Assembly: GCA_016901395.1 (NCBI GenBank)
Contig: JAEAMQ010000067.1
Coordinates: forward strand, 86,941-150,940
Length of the DNA: 64,000 nucleotides
Source of the DNA: Prevotella sp.
Lineage (GTDB): Bacteria > Bacteroidota > Bacteroidia > Bacteroidales > Bacteroidaceae
Reading direction: 5' to 3'
Both the position numbers and the translations under genes were made by a program. Below the pieces are notes generated by a model. The model ran no database searches, was not told where the DNA came from, and saw only the letters and a program-made list of their open reading frames with translations. Below are positions 57,274 through 64,000 of the stretch, piece by piece. Numbering within the stretch: the stretch's first letter is position 1; each line of letters starts with the position of its first letter.

Positions 57274-58668
57274 TTAAATAAACTCGCGGGGGTCGGTGAT
57301 CTTGCCCGTCACGGCTGCGGCTGCGGCCACCAACGGACTGGCAAGGATGGTGCGTGCACCGGGGCCTTGGCGTCCCTCGAAGTTACGATTGGATGTAGAC
57401 ACGCTGTAAAGTCCGGCAGGAACCTTGTCGTCGTTCATCGCAAGACAGGCCGAACAGCCCGGCTGACGGATGGCAAAACCTGCTGCTTCGAGCACCTTGT
57501 CGATTCCCTCGTCCTTGATTTGCTTGGCCACGGCCCACGAGCCGGGTACCAGCCAGGCCACCACGTGGTCGGCTTTCTGCTTGCCTTTCACCACTGAGGC
57601 GAAGGCACGGAAGTCTTCGATGCGGCCGTTGGTGCAGGCACCGAGGAACACATAGTCTATCTTGTGACCCAAGAGTTTCTCTCCCGGCTCAAAGCCCATG
57701 TACTGCAGGCTCTTGAGGAACGATGCCTGTTCCTTCTCGTCGATATCTTCCAGCGTGGGCACAGAGCCGTTGATGCCGATACCCATGCCCGGATTGGTGC
57801 CGTAAGTGATACGCGGTTCGATGTCGGCAGCATCGTAAACGAGTTCCTTGTCAAACACGGCATCGTCGCCCGAACGCAGGGTTTTCCAGTAGGCCAGGGC
57901 CTTATCCCAGTCTGCTCCCTTAGGCGCATACTTGCGTCCCTTGATGTATTCGAAGGTCTTCTCGTCCGGAGCGATGAAGCCTCCACGTGCGCCCATCTCG
58001 ATGGAGAGGTTGCAAAGCGTGAGTCTTCCCTCCATTGTCATGTCGCGAACAACGTCGCCGGCATACTCCACAAAGTAGCCCGTGGCACCCGAAGTGGATA
58101 TCTGGGCCATCAGATAGAGGGCCACATCCTTGGCGGTGACACCCGGACGGAGCTGACCGTTGATGCTGATGCGCATGGATTTCGGTTTCTGCTGCAGGAT
58201 GCACTGTGACGAAAGCACCATCTCCACCTCCGATGTGCCGATGCCGAAAGCCACGGCACCCATTGCTCCGTGGGTGGAAGTGTGGGAGTCGCCGCACACG
58301 ATGGTCATGCCGGGAAGCGACAATCCCGTCTCAGGACCAACGACATGGATGATGCCGTTCTCCTTGGTGTTCATCTTAAACTCGGTCACTCCGAACTCGT
58401 CGCAGTTCTTGTCGAGCGTGTCTATCTGCTTGCGGCCCACGGCATCCTCTACGGGTTTGTCCTGGTCGTGGGTCTGAATATTGTGGTCGGGCATGGCAAA
58501 CACCTGCTCGGGACGGAACACTTTCAGTCCTCTCTGGCGCATACCCTCGAAGGCTTGCGGTGATGTTACCTCATGGCAATACAGGCGATCGATGTAGAGT
58601 TGTGTCGGTCCGTCCTCGATAGTCTGTACAACGTGGCTATCCCAAATCTTGTCAAATAGTGTGTTCAT
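57274..58668 (-). CDS. leuC: 3-isopropylmalate dehydratase large subunit
   Basis: 464 residues of the aconitase superfamily. [20 protein letters not shown], the cluster-binding cysteines in FLGACTNGR and [11 protein letters not shown], and the [15 protein letters not shown] active-site loop are present, so the 4Fe-4S enzyme should be functional. It forms the isomerase with LeuD. It begins 17 bp after leuA. An oxygen-labile cluster enzyme of this type is expected in an anaerobe. Confidence 0.96.
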   Translation of the reverse strand: MNTLFDKIWDSHVVQTIEDGPTQLYIDRLYCHEVTSPQAFEGMRQRGLKVFRPEQVFAMPDHNIQTHDQDKPVEDAVGRKQIDTLDKNCDEFGVTEFKMNTKENGIIHVVGPETGLSLPGMTIVCGDSHTSTHGAMGAVAFGIGTSEVEMVLSSQCILQQKPKSMRISINGQLRPGVTAKDVALYLMAQISTSGATGYFVEYAGDVVRDMTMEGRLTLCNLSIEMGARGGFIAPDEKTFEYIKGRKYAPKGADWDKALAYWKTLRSGDDAVFDKELVYDAADIEPRITYGTNPGMGIGINGSVPTLEDIDEKEQASFLKSLQYMGFEPGEKLLGHKIDYVFLGACTNGRIEDFRAFASVVKGKQKADHVVAWLVPGSWAVAKQIKDEGIDKVLEAAGFAIRQPGCSACLAMNDDKVPAGLYSVSTSNRNFEGRQGPGARTILASPLVAAAAAVTGKITDPREFI

Positions 58669-58685
58669 ATCTTGAATTAATTGAA

Positions 58686-60188
58686 TTACTTGTTTCTAAA
58701 CTTATTGATACAGTCGATATAGGCTTCCACCGAAGCTGTCACGATGTCGGTATTGGCACCGAAACCATAGTAGACATTGCCGTCGTACTCCACCTGCATG
58801 TGCACTTTGCCCACGTCGTCGGAGCCTTTGGAGATGGCCTGAATGGTGAATTCCTTGAGTGTCATGTGCTTGTGGATGATGCGTTTCAAGGCACTGATGG
58901 CGGCGTCCACCGGACCATTGCCCGACGACGACTCCTCAAACTTCTGACCGGCGATATCCAATCCGATGCTGGCCACATTGCGCACGCCCTTGCCTGCGGT
59001 AACCTGCAGGTAGTCGAGTTTCACCGAATGGTTGGCGGCAGTGTCCGCACCTACGAGCATCAGGATATCGTCATCATTGATTTCCTTCTTCTTATCAGCG
59101 AGGTTGAGGAATGCCTTGTAGATCTTGTCGAGCTTCTCCTCGTCGTCGATATCCACGCCATTCACCTGCAGGCGATACTTCAGCGCGGCACGACCTGAGC
59201 GTGCAGTCAGTACAATCTCGTTGTTGTCGAGTCCGATTTCCTTCGGATCAATGATCTCATAGGTCTGCACATTCTTCAGCACACCGTCCTGATGGATGCC
59301 GCTCGAATGGGCAAAGGCGTTGCGGCCCACAATGGCTTTGTTGGGCTGCACGGGCATGTTCATCAGCGACGACACCATGCGCGACATGGGATAAATCTTG
59401 TGTGTGTTGATGTTGGTGTCGATATCGAGGTGCTTATGGCACTTCAATATCATCGCAATCTCTTCCAGAGAGGTGTTGCCCGCGCGCTCGCCGATACCGT
59501 TGATGGTCACTTCCACCTGGCGCGCACCAGCCAAAACACCGTTCAGAGTGTTGGCCGTGGCCATGCCCAGATCATTGTGGCAGTGTGTGGAAATGATGGC
59601 TTTGTCGATGTTGTCGACGTGATCCATCAGGTATTTAATCTTGGCACCATACTCCGTCGGAAGGCAGTAGCCGGTGGTGTCGGGGATGTTTACCACCGTG
59701 GCACCGGCCTTGATCACGGCCTCCACCACGCGGGCGAGGTACTCGTTGTCGGTACGTCCGGCATCCTCGGCATAAAATTCCACATCCTCCACATACTTCT
59801 TGGCGTAGGTCACAGCCTTCACCGCCCGCTCGATGATTTCCTCGGGCGTGGAGTTGAACTTATATTTAATATGGTATTCGCTGGTTCCGATACCCGTGTG
59901 GATACGCTTATGCTTGGCATATTGCAGAGACTCGGCGGCCACATCGATATCCTTTTCCACGGCGCGGGTCAGCGCACAGATGGTCGGCCAGGTCACAGCC
60001 TTTGAAATTTCGACTACTGAATTGAAATCTCCCGGTGAGGAAATGGGGAATCCGGCTTCTATCACGTCAACCCCCAATAGCTCCAATTGCTTGGCCACTT
60101 GAATTTTTTCCACCGTGTTCAACTGACAGCCCGGCACTTGTTCGCCATCTCGAAGGGTCGTGTCAAAAATGTAAAGTCTCTCACTCAT
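58686..60188 (-). CDS. leuA: 2-isopropylmalate synthase
   Basis: 500 residues. The catalytic domain has [15 protein letters not shown], the metal HxH in [16 protein letters not shown], and [17 protein letters not shown]. The regulatory C-terminal domain (about 375-500) suggests leucine feedback. It condenses acetyl-CoA with 2-oxoisovalerate, the first step of leucine synthesis. It is the first structural gene of the operon, 25 bp after the attenuator hairpin. Confidence 0.96.
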   Translation of the reverse strand: MSERLYIFDTTLRDGEQVPGCQLNTVEKIQVAKQLELLGVDVIEAGFPISSPGDFNSVVEISKAVTWPTICALTRAVEKDIDVAAESLQYAKHKRIHTGIGTSEYHIKYKFNSTPEEIIERAVKAVTYAKKYVEDVEFYAEDAGRTDNEYLARVVEAVIKAGATVVNIPDTTGYCLPTEYGAKIKYLMDHVDNIDKAIISTHCHNDLGMATANTLNGVLAGARQVEVTINGIGERAGNTSLEEIAMILKCHKHLDIDTNINTHKIYPMSRMVSSLMNMPVQPNKAIVGRNAFAHSSGIHQDGVLKNVQTYEIIDPKEIGLDNNEIVLTARSGRAALKYRLQVNGVDIDDEEKLDKIYKAFLNLADKKKEINDDDILMLVGADTAANHSVKLDYLQVTAGKGVRNVASIGLDIAGQKFEESSSGNGPVDAAISALKRIIHKHMTLKEFTIQAISKGSDDVGKVHMQVEYDGNVYYGFGANTDIVTASVEAYIDCINKFRNK

Positions 60189-60212
60189 AATTTAGTATTT
60201 ATCCTTCCAAAA

Positions 60213-60248
60213 CAAAAAAGCCTTCCCACTTGTGGAAGTGGAAAGGCT
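60213..60248 (-). terminator. Attenuator terminator of the leu operon
   Basis: On the minus strand AGCCTTTCCACTT pairs with AAGTGGGAAGGCT (one mismatch, 4-nt loop), followed by TTTTTTG. It lies between the leader peptide stop and the leuA start, the expected place for an attenuator. Confidence 0.88.
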
Positions 60249-60266
60249 CAAGTTTATGTTCATGCT

Positions 60267-60362
60267 TTAGACATGTACGCACACCTTTTCACTTCCGACC
60301 ACGTGACGCAGTCGAATAATAATGGAAATAATAAGGGCGCTATACACGTACATCATTGTCAT
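60267..60362 (-). CDS. Branched-chain amino-acid leader peptide of the leu operon
   Basis: A 31-codon frame, too short for standard gene calling, begins MTMMYVYSALIISIIIRLRH and goes on VVGSEKVCVHV. It carries five Ile (all ATT), two Leu and six Val codons, concentrated in ALIISIIIRLRHVV. It begins 18 bp after a consensus -7 promoter element and ends 18 nt before the terminator stem. Such a peptide would make ribosomes stall when charged Ile, Val or Leu tRNA is scarce and prevent the terminator from forming, as in enterobacterial ilv and leu operons. Confidence 0.82.
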   Translation of the reverse strand: MTMMYVYSALIISIIIRLRHVVGSEKVCVHV

Positions 60363-60379
60363 TTTCTTTAATTCGGCTA

Positions 60380-60411
60380 CAAAGATAACACTTTTGTGCG
60401 AAACCAACAAA
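60380..60411 (-). promoter_or_regulatory. leu operon promoter
   Basis: The minus strand reads TTTG (60408-60411), 20-nt spacer and TATCTTTG (60380-60387), just upstream of the leader peptide. Confidence 0.75.
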
Positions 60412-60471
60412 TGATTTGTTACTTTTTTAAACTTTTATCTTTCAAACCAAAACAAAACAGGGCTTTTTGCA

Positions 60472-61995
60472 TTAAAATACACTCTCCAACGGTGCAGCAC
60501 CGAACGGATCGTTGTCGTCTTGGTTGAGACGGGAGCTGACAATCTCTCCTCCACCGAAATCAGAGGGCAGGGGGGCCAGCATGGCATCCTCGGGGTTGGC
60601 AAACCGGGTGTATTGTCCCTGGAAGGAGAGCAGCACATCGCCTGTGGCACCCTTACGATGCTTGGCAATGATAATCTGTGCCTTGCCCCTGAGGTCGTTG
60701 CCTTTCTCGTCCTCGTTGATATGATAATACTCCGGACGATGCACAAAGAGCACCATATCGGCATCCTGCTCGATGGCTCCCGACTCACGCAGGTCGCTCA
60801 GCTGCGGACGCTTCCCGTCAATACCCTCGCGGTTTTCCACCGTACGGTTCAACTGCGACAGCGCGAGAATAGGGATATCCAGCTCCTTGGCCAGACCCTT
60901 AAGCGACCGCGAGATGGTCGACACCTCCTCCTGACGGTTACCAAAGCGCATGCCGTTGGCATTCATAAGCTGCAGGTAGTCGATCATCAAAATCTTCACT
61001 CCCTTCTCTCTGACGAGACGACGGGCCTTGGTGCGAAGCTCGAAAATCGACATACCGGGCGTATCATCGATAAACACCGGTGCACCCGTGAGCTTGGCAA
61101 GGTTCTTGTCGAGACGCTCCCACTCGTCGCGGGCCAACTGTCCGTTCATAATCTTCTTGCCCTCTATCTCACACACATTGGAGATCAAGCGGTCCACCAA
61201 CTGCACATTGTTCATCTCAAGCGAGAAAAAAGCAATGGGGGTCTGGTAGTCTACGGCAATATTCTTGGCTATCGACAGCGCAAACGATGTCTTACCCATG
61301 GCAGGTCGTCCGGCGATAATCACAAGGTCACTCTTCTGCCATCCCGAGGTCATGTCGTCGAGTTTGGTAAATCCCGAGGGGATACCCGTGAGACCATCAG
61401 AGTTGGCCGATGCCTTCTGCAGGATGTCCACGGCCTGACGTATCACCGGGTCGATCTGGGTATAGTCCTGCCGCATGTTTTTCTGTGAGAGTTCGAAGAG
61501 GTTGCCCTCGGCCTCCTGCATGAGTTCGTCCACGTCGACGGTGGCATCGAAGGCCTTGGTCTCGATGATGCTGGCAAACGAAATGAGCTGCCGGGCCAGG
61601 AACTTCTGCTGCAATATCTTGGCGTGATACTCGATGTGGGCCGACGAAGCCACGTGGGCCGCGAGGTCCACCACATAGGTCGCACCACCCACATCGTCGA
61701 TGGTACCCTCCTTCTGCAGCTCGTTGGTCACGGTCATGATGTCCACCGGTGTCTCGCTCATGTTGAGCGTCTGGATAGCGGTGAATATCTTCTGATGACT
61801 GGGTTCGTAGAACGTCTCTGGACGGATAATTTCCGAGATGACCGAGAAGGCATCTTTGTCAATCATCAGTGCACCGAGCACCACCTTTTCCACATCCACT
61901 GCCTGGGGCTGCAGATGTCCGTAGGTAGAGTCGATGGGAGTAGAGGCCTTACGGCTCTTGCGGCCCGAATTGCCTGTATTGTTAGTTTCTGGCAT
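60472..61995 (-). CDS. dnaB: Replicative DNA helicase DnaB
   Basis: 507 residues. An N-terminal helical domain (about 28-130; PQAVDVEKVVLGALMIDKDA) binds primase. The RecA-like motor domain has Walker A GRPAMGKTSF (229-238), Walker B KILMIDYLQLM, and the arginine-finger region LVLFVHRPEYY. The Gly/Ser/Lys-rich first 25 residues are typical of Bacteroidota DnaB. It unwinds DNA at replication forks. No intein is present, and the gene stands alone with its own promoter. Confidence 0.96.
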   Translation of the reverse strand: MPETNNTGNSGRKSRKASTPIDSTYGHLQPQAVDVEKVVLGALMIDKDAFSVISEIIRPETFYEPSHQKIFTAIQTLNMSETPVDIMTVTNELQKEGTIDDVGGATYVVDLAAHVASSAHIEYHAKILQQKFLARQLISFASIIETKAFDATVDVDELMQEAEGNLFELSQKNMRQDYTQIDPVIRQAVDILQKASANSDGLTGIPSGFTKLDDMTSGWQKSDLVIIAGRPAMGKTSFALSIAKNIAVDYQTPIAFFSLEMNNVQLVDRLISNVCEIEGKKIMNGQLARDEWERLDKNLAKLTGAPVFIDDTPGMSIFELRTKARRLVREKGVKILMIDYLQLMNANGMRFGNRQEEVSTISRSLKGLAKELDIPILALSQLNRTVENREGIDGKRPQLSDLRESGAIEQDADMVLFVHRPEYYHINEDEKGNDLRGKAQIIIAKHRKGATGDVLLSFQGQYTRFANPEDAMLAPLPSDFGGGEIVSSRLNQDDNDPFGAAPLESVF

Positions 61996-62013
61996 GATAT
62001 TTTGTTTAGTCTC

Positions 62014-62022
62014 GCAAATTTA
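62014..62022 (-). promoter_or_regulatory. -7 promoter element of dnaB
   Basis: The minus strand reads TAAATTTGC, 18 bp before the dnaB ATG. Confidence 0.55.
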
Positions 62023-62230
62023 CAAAAAATAGTTCAATGATAGCACGAAACCACAAAAAACATCTTTTCTAATTTCATCCGTCTCGTCCGTCGAACCTCG
62101 CGGCATGCTCATCGGCGGCAGCCTCCGCCCCATGTTGCCACCCCTCCCCGCCCCATCCATCCCCCCATTTCTGCTCCATGATTTCCCGTTTTCAACATGA
62201 CGTGTCAGCACGCCCGTTTTTGTCTCTTTA

Positions 62231-62310
62231 CGATTAGATAGTTTTCGTCTTGCGATTAGATAGTTATCGTGACGCGATTAGATAGTTTTCGCAACGCGAT
62301 TAGGTACTCC
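62231..62310. repeat. 22-bp near-palindromic array E
   Basis: Units at 62231, 62253 and 62275 (CGATTAGATAGTTTTCG, CGATTAGATAGTTATCG, CGATTAGATAGTTTTCG plus 5-nt spacers) and a partial one at 62297 (CGATTAGGTACT). The array lies in the 460-bp gap between the divergent dnaB and ispE genes. The rest of that gap is a C-rich stretch (62095-62175) and the two promoters. Confidence 0.9.
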
Positions 62311-62427
62311 CCTCAAAACCTCTGGATTATGCACGGGAAACGAGGCAAATGTGAGGCAAAATAGATAAAGTGAGGACAAACATCACATTCTTTTACGATT
62401 TAAGTGCCAAGTTTCATTCGTTTGTTG

Positions 62428-62436
62428 TATTTTTGC
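62428..62436 (+). promoter_or_regulatory. -7 promoter element of ispE
   Basis: TATTTTTGC matches TAnnTTTGC, 19 bp before the ispE ATG. Confidence 0.6.
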
Positions 62437-62455
62437 AGAAACAAAAACTCATATT

Positions 62456-63295
62456 ATGCTGACATTCCCTTGCGCCAAAATCAATCTCGGACTCAATATC
62501 ACGTCCGAACGTGAAGACGGCTACCATGATCTTGAGACCGTGTTCTACCCCATCCCACTCACCGACGCCCTCGAAATCAAGCACATGGACCCCGACTTTC
62601 CATCGGAATGGCCGTGCGACCTCAAGGTTTCGGGCAATGTGGTCGACTGCGACGAGCAGCAAAATCTCGTGGTGAAGGCCTATAACCTCCTGTCCCGCGA
62701 CTTCGAGCTGCCGCGCATCCACGCCCATCTCGTGAAGCGCATACCCTCGCAGGCAGGTCTGGGCGGCGGATCGGCCGACGGGGCATTTATGATTAGACTG
62801 CTCGACGAGCGGTTCCGCCTCAACATCGGCATTGCCGAGATGGAACGTTATGCCGCCATGCTCGGTTCCGACTGTGCCTTTTTCATCACTGCCGAACCCG
62901 CGTTTGCCACGGGACGAGGTGAGATTCTCGAGCCAGCCGACGGTCCGCAGGGCAATCTCAACGGCTATTACATCGCCATCGTGAAACCCGACGTGGCGGT
63001 CTCCACAGCCGAGGCCTACGCCCACATCATCTGCCGACAGCCCGCAAAGAGCTGCCGCGACATCGTGAGACAGCCCATCGCGACGTGGAAAGACGAACTG
63101 ATCAACGATTTTGAGGAACCGGTTTTTGAGTCCCATCCCGTGCTGGCCGACATCAAGCGCAAGCTCTACGCCATGGGTGCCGTGTATGCCCAGATGTCGG
63201 GCAGTGGCAGCGCGCTGTTTGGTATCTTCCGCAAGGAACCCACCCTGTTAAAAGAAACGTTTGCCGATTGTTTCACTTTCAGCGCCCAATTCTGA
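62456..63295 (+). CDS. ispE: 4-diphosphocytidyl-2-C-methyl-D-erythritol kinase
   Basis: 279 residues of the GHMP kinase family. The N-terminal FPCAKINLGLNIT (Lys8), the ATP-binding PSQAGLGGGSADGAFMI (GLGGGSA at 101-107) and the C-terminal MSGSGSALFGIF are all present. It phosphorylates the CDP-methylerythritol intermediate of the non-mevalonate isoprenoid pathway. The stop overlaps the Nudix start by one base (TGATG). Confidence 0.95.
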   Translation: MLTFPCAKINLGLNITSEREDGYHDLETVFYPIPLTDALEIKHMDPDFPSEWPCDLKVSGNVVDCDEQQNLVVKAYNLLSRDFELPRIHAHLVKRIPSQAGLGGGSADGAFMIRLLDERFRLNIGIAEMERYAAMLGSDCAFFITAEPAFATGRGEILEPADGPQGNLNGYYIAIVKPDVAVSTAEAYAHIICRQPAKSCRDIVRQPIATWKDELINDFEEPVFESHPVLADIKRKLYAMGAVYAQMSGSGSALFGIFRKEPTLLKETFADCFTFSAQF

Positions 63296-63822
63296 TGACT
63301 GACAACGCACAGGAGATTTTCCCTATCGTCGACGACGAGGGACACGTCATCGGAAAGACCACCCGCGGTCATGCCCACGACGGCTCCAAACTGCTCCATC
63401 CGGTGGTGCATCTCCACCTGTTCAACTCGCGGGGCGAACTCTTTCTGCAGCGGCGTCCCGACTGGAAAGACATCCAGCCGGGCAAATGGGACACGGCTTG
63501 CGGCGGGCATGTGGACTATGGCGAAAGCGTCGACAAGGCTTTGCGGCGCGAAGTGAGCGAAGAACTCGGCATCACCGACTACTCGCCCCAGCCCCTCGAC
63601 CGCTATGTCTTTGAGAGTCGGCGTGAGAAAGAATTAGTGTGGGCATTCGCCACGGTCTACGATGGCACGGTGCGCCCCAACGCTCAGGAGCTCAACGGTG
63701 GCCGTTTCTGGAGCAAGGCGGAGATTGAGTCCAACCTCGGGCATGAGGTGTTCACCCCCAATTTTGAGAGCGAGTACCATCGGTTGCTGGCCCCTTGCCC
63801 CCTGTTCGAGGGCCAGCCATAA
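63295..63822 (+). CDS. Nudix hydrolase
   Basis: 175 residues from the ATG at 63295, which overlaps the ispE stop; an open frame extends further upstream inside ispE. The Nudix box GHVDYGESVDKALRREVSEE and the following LGI match GX5EX7REUXEEXGU exactly, starting at Gly71. The preceding HLHLFNSRGELFLQRRPDWK and PGKWDTACGG resemble YfcD and isopentenyl-diphosphate isomerase type I. Coupling to an isoprenoid gene makes an IPP isomerase-like role thinkable, but the metal-binding residues of that enzyme are not evident, so a nucleotide or pyrophosphate hydrolase is safer. Confidence 0.9.
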   Translation: MTDNAQEIFPIVDDEGHVIGKTTRGHAHDGSKLLHPVVHLHLFNSRGELFLQRRPDWKDIQPGKWDTACGGHVDYGESVDKALRREVSEELGITDYSPQPLDRYVFESRREKELVWAFATVYDGTVRPNAQELNGGRFWSKAEIESNLGHEVFTPNFESEYHRLLAPCPLFEGQP

Positions 63823-63877
63823 TCATTAACAACGGAGATAAAAGGGTAAGTATCAGTGCAACAAGGCCTTGCAAAAA

Positions 63878-64000
63878 GAGGGTGTGTCAAAATACAAATT
63901 TGGAACTTGATAACTTATAATCTGTAAGTTGAACTCCTATAAAAGCAAAGAAAAGTTCATTTCTCTACTCTATAATGAGTTTGAAATGGACTTTTCTTAT
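63878..64000. mobile_element. Possible end of an insertion sequence
   Basis: GAGGGTGTGTCAAAAT (63878-63893) resembles terminal repeats of IS1182-like elements known from Bacteroidota. It is followed by small inverted repeats (AACTTA..TAAGTT; GAAAAGTTCATTTC at 63950 with GAAATGGACTTTTC at 63983). The window ends before any transposase codons can be confirmed. Confidence 0.35.

Noticed and set aside
62020..62211. Small minus-strand protein upstream of dnaB
   Set aside because: It overlaps the dnaB promoter and a C-rich low-complexity stretch and has no domain.

Overview
The window reads as a chromosomal segment of a Bacteroidota bacterium, most likely a Prevotella-like member of the Bacteroidales. 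The evidence is the Bat aerotolerance operon, DUF4923, DUF3078 and DUF2027 proteins, the long form of YidC, and a fused glutaminase/NAD synthetase. Many genes are preceded by the phylum's -7 promoter word TAnnTTTGC instead of an E. coli-type promoter. The promoter positions also settle several start codons, for example pyrG at a GTG and the AraC regulator at an internal ATG. No tRNA, rRNA or CRISPR array was seen.

Layout. 1-3.5 kb: a 3'-truncated alkaline-phosphatase-superfamily phosphodiesterase and a secreted GH2 glycosidase. 4.3-8 kb: a cytosolic M49 dipeptidyl peptidase III, an AlkD-like HEAT protein and a DUF4923 lipoprotein. 8.3-22.4 kb: a long co-directional run with moxR, a DUF58 gene, a two-TM partner, batA to batE, PAP2 phosphatase, queA, a DUF2027-Smr protein and nadE. 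22.8-32 kb: a DUF3078 protein, pyrG, yidC, an S9 peptidase and an MFS transporter. 32.9-39.4 kb: a five-gene efflux operon on the minus strand (small membrane protein, thioredoxin, TolC, HlyD, RND pump) with a palindrome pair at its promoter. 39.6-48.9 kb: glycerophosphodiesterase, calcineurin-like phosphoesterase, LMW-PTP, HAD phosphatase, UDP-glucose dehydrogenase, DUF362 protein, AraC regulator, a candidate small RNA and gdhA.

49.1-53.7 kb is the accessory part. It holds the decayed remains of an Rhs polymorphic-toxin locus: a truncated and frameshifted Rhs core with a variable C-terminal domain, an overlapping candidate immunity gene, and a second displaced toxin-tail/immunity pair. It is cut up by an IS982-type deletion derivative, a second IS982 end and an internally deleted IS5-like element. 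A 44-bp tandem repeat abuts the broken 5' end of the Rhs gene.

53.8-60.4 kb is a branched-chain amino-acid operon, leuA-leuC-leuD-leuA-like-leuB, with an unlisted 31-residue leader peptide rich in Ile and Val and a terminator hairpin: a ribosome-mediated attenuator. The window ends with dnaB, ispE, a Nudix hydrolase and a possible IS end.

The most unusual non-coding feature is a family of five intergenic arrays of a near-palindromic 22-bp unit (3.8, 22.5, 32.2, 49.0 and 62.2 kb). They occur only where coding strand switches and have locus-specific variants. A second pattern is a set of imperfect inverted repeats whose arms are iterated low-complexity words between co-directional genes.
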